Shown: in pieces, positions 60,575-64,000 of the stretch | How positions within the stretch are numbered: the first letter of the stretch is position 1 | Layout of the letters: each line of letters opens with the position of its first letter | Assembly (NCBI GenBank): GCA_040386975.1 | Contig: JAZKEO010000034.1 | Location: 1 to 64,000 of the forward strand | Direction: 5' to 3' | Source of the DNA: M2408 sp040386975 | GTDB lineage: Bacteria > Bacteroidota > Bacteroidia > Flavobacteriales_D > Crocinitomicaceae | DNA length: 64,000 nucleotides | Notes under the pieces: generated by a model | Database searches by the model: none | The model's input: only the letters and a program-made list of their open reading frames with translations | What the model was told of the DNA's origin: nothing | Translations under genes and position numbers: made by a program

Positions 60575-63565
60575 ATGCGTAATAAAGGATTTTTTTGGTT
60601 TTTAACGATTACTTTAGTGGTAGTTTGTGTTTACCAATTATCATTCACATGGGTTACTAACTCAGTAGAAACGAAAGCAGAAAAAGAAGCTTTGATCCGT
60701 GTGGACGAGCTAAAAGTAGAAGCTAAAAAAACAAACGGAATTGCACTTTTACCTAACGGTACAGAGGTTGATTTCGCTAAGCCAGAAGCTGAAGAATTAG
60801 CAAAAGCTGCTTTCATCAATCAAATTCTAAAAGAAAAAGCTAACTCTAAAGTATATCCAGTTTTGGGTTCAACTTTCCAAGATACCAAAAGTAAATCTTT
60901 AGCTTTCGGTCTTGATTTAGTGGGTGGTATGAGTGTTACTCTTGAAATTTCTGTTCCAGAATTAGTAAAAAGTTTTGCACGTAATCCAAGAGATTCTAAA
61001 TTCAAAAAACCTTACGAAAGTGCTTTAAGCATTCACAATTCAAAAGGTGGTGATTTTATCGATTTATTTGATAAAGAATTCAAACGTTTCAACGGAAACA
61101 CCTTAATTGTTAGAAGTTTAGCTATTTCTGAAATCGATGAATTAGACAAAAACTCAACAAATTCAGATGTAATTGCTTTCTTTAAAAGAAAAGTTGCAAG
61201 TTCAATGGATGGTGTTGAGCAAATCATGGAGAAACGTATCAATCAATTTGGTGTTGCTGAACCAAATATTGAAAGAGACCCAAGTTCAAACAGATTATAC
61301 ATCGAACTTCCAGGAGTTCAAGATGAGGCAACAGTTGGTGAAAGATTACAATCTACAGCTAACTTACAGTTTTTCGAAACTTACCAATTAGAAGAAATTA
61401 CAGCGCAAATTTCTCAAGCAAATGCACTTTCTCGTCAAGCGGAAATTGTACAAGAAATTGACACAACAACAGTTACTGATTCTCTTGCACTTGCAAAATT
61501 AGATTCTGCTAAGAAAACGGAAGTGAAACCAATGACTTTAAAAACGTCTGAAAAAGGTTTAGCTGATTACCTTAAACAAGGTGGTGCTGTAGTTATCGGA
61601 AATGTTAAAATGGAAGATAGAGAAAAAGTATCTCGTATCTTAGCAAGAGAAGATATTAAAGCTTTATTCCCAGATGATTTAAAATTCATGTGGTCTGCTG
61701 AGCCAGAAAAAATTGCTCAAAATTCAAAAGAAGAAGCTTACAACCTTTTTGCTGTTAAAGTTCCAGATAATGGAAAAGCAATGGTTGGTGGTAAAGATAT
61801 CAAAGTTGCATCAAAAGGTTTAGACCAATCTTCAGGAGCAATCACAGTTGATTTAACAATGACTTCTGATGGTGCTGACAGATGGGCAGAAATGACAACT
61901 CAAAATGCTGGAAAATTTGTTGCTATTACAATGGATGACGTTGTTTATTCAGCTCCAAGAGTGAATGAGCCAATTACTGGTGGAAATACACAAATTTCCG
62001 GAAGTTTTTCTATTCAAGAAGCACAAGATTTAGCAGGATTATTAAACGGTGGAGCTTTACCAGCGCCATGTGTTATTAAAGAACAAACAAAAGTTGGTCC
62101 TTCAATCGGTGCTGAAAATTCTTCTGCAGGTTTAATTTCATTTGGATTTGCTTTCTTAGCGGTTTTCATCTACATGTTTTTCTATTATGGAAAAGGTGGT
62201 TTGGTTGCAAACATCGCTTTAGCAATTAACGTTATTTTCATCTTTGGATGTTTAGCTTCATTTGGAGCTGTATTAACTTTAGCGGGTATCGCTGGTATCG
62301 TTTTAACAATTGGTACTGCCGTCGATGCAAACATCTTGATATTCGAACGTATTCGAGAAGAAAAAGCACATGGTTTGGATCAAAAATCGGCTATTGCAAT
62401 TGGTTTCTCAAAAGCTTTACCTTCAATTATTGATGCAAACGTAACGCATTTATTAGTTGCGATTATCTTGAAAGTTTTTGGAACAGGTCCAATCGAATCT
62501 TTCGCAACAACATTGATTATCGGTATCTTTACTTCGATGTTCTCAGCAATCATCATTTCTAAATTAATCATCACTTCATGGGTTGAAAAAGGAAAAGAAG
62601 TTGGTTTTGACACAACAATGTCTAAAAATTTATTCAAAAAATTCAATTTTGACTGGGTTGGAAAACGTAAATATTTCTACATTTTCTCTATATTAATAAC
62701 AATTGGTGGAGCAGTTTCACTTTATTCAAGAGGATTAAACCCAAGTGTAGAGTTTTCTGGTGGTAGAACATTTGCTGTAAAATTTGATAAATCAGCAGAC
62801 ATCGAGTTAATTAGAAATGAATTAGGAAAAGTTTTTGTTGAAAATGGTGAAAAAGCATCTATTGACTTAAAAACAAAATCAAATTCTTACACCGTTGAAA
62901 TCAGTACAAACTACAAATTGTCTGATCATTCAGCAACAAAAGTAGTAAACGAAAAATTAGCCGAAGGATTAGCGAAATGCGAATCAAAATTAGGTGGATT
63001 TGACGTTCTTGAATCTCGAAGCGTTTCTGCTTCTGTTTCTCAAGAATTGATTTCGTCTTCAACAATCGCAATTATCTTGTCATTGATAGCAATCTTTGCT
63101 TACATCTTCATTCGTTTTGGAAACTGGCAGTATTCATTAGGAGCAATCGTTGGTTTGGCGCATGACGTTATGGTTGTATTATCTGTATTCTCAATTCTTC
63201 ATGGTTACCTTGACTTCAACATGGATGTTGATCAAGCATTTATCGCCGCAATCTTAACGGTTATCGGTTACTCGATGAATGATACTGTAATTGTATTCGA
63301 TAGGATTCGTGAGAACTTGAAAATGCGTGTTGGTGGCGATAGTCATGCAAAAGTGATTAACAGTGCCTTAAATACAACTTTAAGTAGAACGGTAAATACA
63401 TCGATGATTTTGTTTGTTGTAATCTTAATCATGTTCATTTTTGGTGGACCAGCAATTAAAGGATTCTTGTTTGCGATGTTAATTGGAGTTATTATTGGTA
63501 CTTACTCTTCACTTTGTGTTGCTACACCAATTTTGATTGACTTTAGTAAAAAATTAAAATCATAA
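60575..63565 (+). CDS. secDF: Fused protein translocase subunits SecD-SecF
   Basis: 996 residues with 12 predicted TM helices. It uses the proton gradient to complete Sec-dependent export. The SecD half (1 to about 690) has FGLDLVGGMSVTLEI, the P1 head region with an extended linker, and GTAVDANILIFERIREEKAHG in its membrane core. The SecF half (about 690-996) has the FSGGRTFAVKF start, and GYSMNDTVIVFDRIRENL. The aspartates and arginines of both motifs are intact. The fused form is usual in Bacteroidota. A strong promoter lies at 60511-60541. Confidence 0.95.
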   Translation: MRNKGFFWFLTITLVVVCVYQLSFTWVTNSVETKAEKEALIRVDELKVEAKKTNGIALLPNGTEVDFAKPEAEELAKAAFINQILKEKANSKVYPVLGSTFQDTKSKSLAFGLDLVGGMSVTLEISVPELVKSFARNPRDSKFKKPYESALSIHNSKGGDFIDLFDKEFKRFNGNTLIVRSLAISEIDELDKNSTNSDVIAFFKRKVASSMDGVEQIMEKRINQFGVAEPNIERDPSSNRLYIELPGVQDEATVGERLQSTANLQFFETYQLEEITAQISQANALSRQAEIVQEIDTTTVTDSLALAKLDSAKKTEVKPMTLKTSEKGLADYLKQGGAVVIGNVKMEDREKVSRILAREDIKALFPDDLKFMWSAEPEKIAQNSKEEAYNLFAVKVPDNGKAMVGGKDIKVASKGLDQSSGAITVDLTMTSDGADRWAEMTTQNAGKFVAITMDDVVYSAPRVNEPITGGNTQISGSFSIQEAQDLAGLLNGGALPAPCVIKEQTKVGPSIGAENSSAGLISFGFAFLAVFIYMFFYYGKGGLVANIALAINVIFIFGCLASFGAVLTLAGIAGIVLTIGTAVDANILIFERIREEKAHGLDQKSAIAIGFSKALPSIIDANVTHLLVAIILKVFGTGPIESFATTLIIGIFTSMFSAIIISKLIITSWVEKGKEVGFDTTMSKNLFKKFNFDWVGKRKYFYIFSILITIGGAVSLYSRGLNPSVEFSGGRTFAVKFDKSADIELIRNELGKVFVENGEKASIDLKTKSNSYTVEISTNYKLSDHSATKVVNEKLAEGLAKCESKLGGFDVLESRSVSASVSQELISSSTIAIILSLIAIFAYIFIRFGNWQYSLGAIVGLAHDVMVVLSVFSILHGYLDFNMDVDQAFIAAILTVIGYSMNDTVIVFDRIRENLKMRVGGDSHAKVINSALNTTLSRTVNTSMILFVVILIMFIFGGPAIKGFLFAMLIGVIIGTYSSLCVATPILIDFSKKLKS

Positions 63566-63575
63566 GAAAGAATAG

Positions 63576-63606
63576 TTTGGAATGTAAATTTATTTTAATA
63601 TCTTTG
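63576..63606 (+). promoter_or_regulatory. Promoter of rpmE2
   Basis: TTTG (63576-63579), 19-nt spacer, TATCTTTG (63599-63606): a textbook Bacteroidota vegetative promoter, about 60 nt before the start. Confidence 0.75.
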
Positions 63607-63666
63607 CACTCCGAAAAAACACAAAGTATCGGAAAAATTTGAAAAACACATTAAAAAATAAATAAA

Positions 63667-63918
63667 ATGAGAAAAGATATTCATCCAGAGGATTACAGAT
63701 TAGTTGCTTTTAAAGACATGACAAATGATTACACGTTTGTTTGTCGTTCATCAACTGCTTCTAACGAAACAATTATGCACGAAGGAACTGAATATCCTTT
63801 AATTAAATTGGATATTTCTTACAAGTCTCACCCATTCTTTACAGGTATTGTTAAGTTTGTGGATACAGCTGGTAGAATTGATAAATTTAATTCTCGTTAC
63901 GCAAAAACTAAAAAATAA
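63667..63918 (+). CDS. rpmE2: 50S ribosomal protein L31, type B
   Basis: 83 residues. MRKDIHPEDYRLVAFKDMTNDYTFVCRSSTAS and YPLIKLDISYKSHPFFTGIVKFVDTAGRIDKFNSRYAKTK are the type B signature. The CxxC zinc motifs of type A L31 are absent, so it is the zinc-independent form, the standard L31 of this phylum. It has its own promoter and terminator. Confidence 0.96.
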   Translation: MRKDIHPEDYRLVAFKDMTNDYTFVCRSSTASNETIMHEGTEYPLIKLDISYKSHPFFTGIVKFVDTAGRIDKFNSRYAKTKK

Positions 63919-63935
63919 TATTTTTTATATATTTT

Positions 63936-63965
63936 AAAATCCCAATCTTTATAGGTTGGGATTTT
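63936..63965 (+). terminator. Rho-independent terminator after rpmE2
   Basis: AAAATCCCAA (63936-63945) pairs with TTGGGATTTT (63956-63965), followed by further Ts. Confidence 0.88.
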
Positions 63966-64000
63966 TTTTTAACTTTGATTTTTTAAGTTAAGCTAAAACA

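Overview
The window is strongly AT-rich, compact DNA from a member of the Bacteroidota, most likely the order Flavobacteriales and possibly a Fluviicola-like Crocinitomicaceae (the family is inference). The evidence is: type IX secretion (T9SS) C-terminal sorting domains of the YPNP...LGQ...G.Y type on several secreted proteins; promoters of the Bacteroidota form (TTTG about 19-20 nt upstream of TAnnTTTG); almost no Shine-Dalgarno sequences; fused SecDF; type B ribosomal protein L31; TamL; FabI; WG-repeat proteins; and a MetX/MetZ methionine route. No rRNA, tRNA, CRISPR array, insertion sequence or prophage was seen.

Layout. 1-1430: two T9SS cargo genes meeting at a bidirectional terminator. 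1559-5913: a minus-strand methionine operon, metX-hom-osmC-metZ. It is headed by a SAM-I riboswitch and, between the riboswitch and metX, an unlisted 38-codon ORF ending in a cysteine cluster (ICTCCMCC), which looks like a leader peptide. 6009-16246: housekeeping and accessory genes (PhnP-like MBL hydrolase, DUF423, fabI, a WG-repeat/PQQ-propeller/SUKH cluster, an AraC regulator, DUF983, a second WG protein). 16414-19786: icmF, a fused B12-dependent acyl-CoA mutase, broken in the assembly by a 10-N placeholder. 19974-21909: a small accessory islet with a two-TM protein of unknown function and a YafQ-type toxin-antitoxin pair behind a duplicated promoter. 21946-27686: an AsmA-like protein with no canonical start codon, then a membrane-protein/winged-helix pair and a DUF4173 membrane operon that share a palindromic operator. 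27799-37789: Na/Pi symporter, rRNA methyltransferase, tamL, an LRR protein, fbaA, accD and a membrane MutS-like ATPase.

38566-49940 is the most coherent accessory region: four minus-strand T9SS-exported proteins (beta-helix, lectin-like lyase fold, GH51-like hydrolase, BNR/GH74-like propeller) and an ECF sigma operon (sigma factor, a transmembrane protein with an outer-membrane-type beta-barrel domain, PKD lipoprotein). A 32-bp element with ECF-type -35 (CCAAC) and -10 (CGTGTAA) motifs lies upstream of the sigma gene and of two of the secreted-protein genes. This suggests one self-regulated envelope/secretion regulon. 50089-63965: glmM, ribH, a TPR protein, a helicase-like protein without catalytic motifs, a patatin/beta-barrel protein, two tandem lipoproteins, two glycosyltransferases, secDF and rpmE2.

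A recurrent non-coding theme is a set of intergenic hairpins built from about 7-bp tandem words. The word differs from locus to locus (AACTCAT, AACTCTT, ATCTGCA/ATTTGTA, AACTACT), but the architecture is the same.
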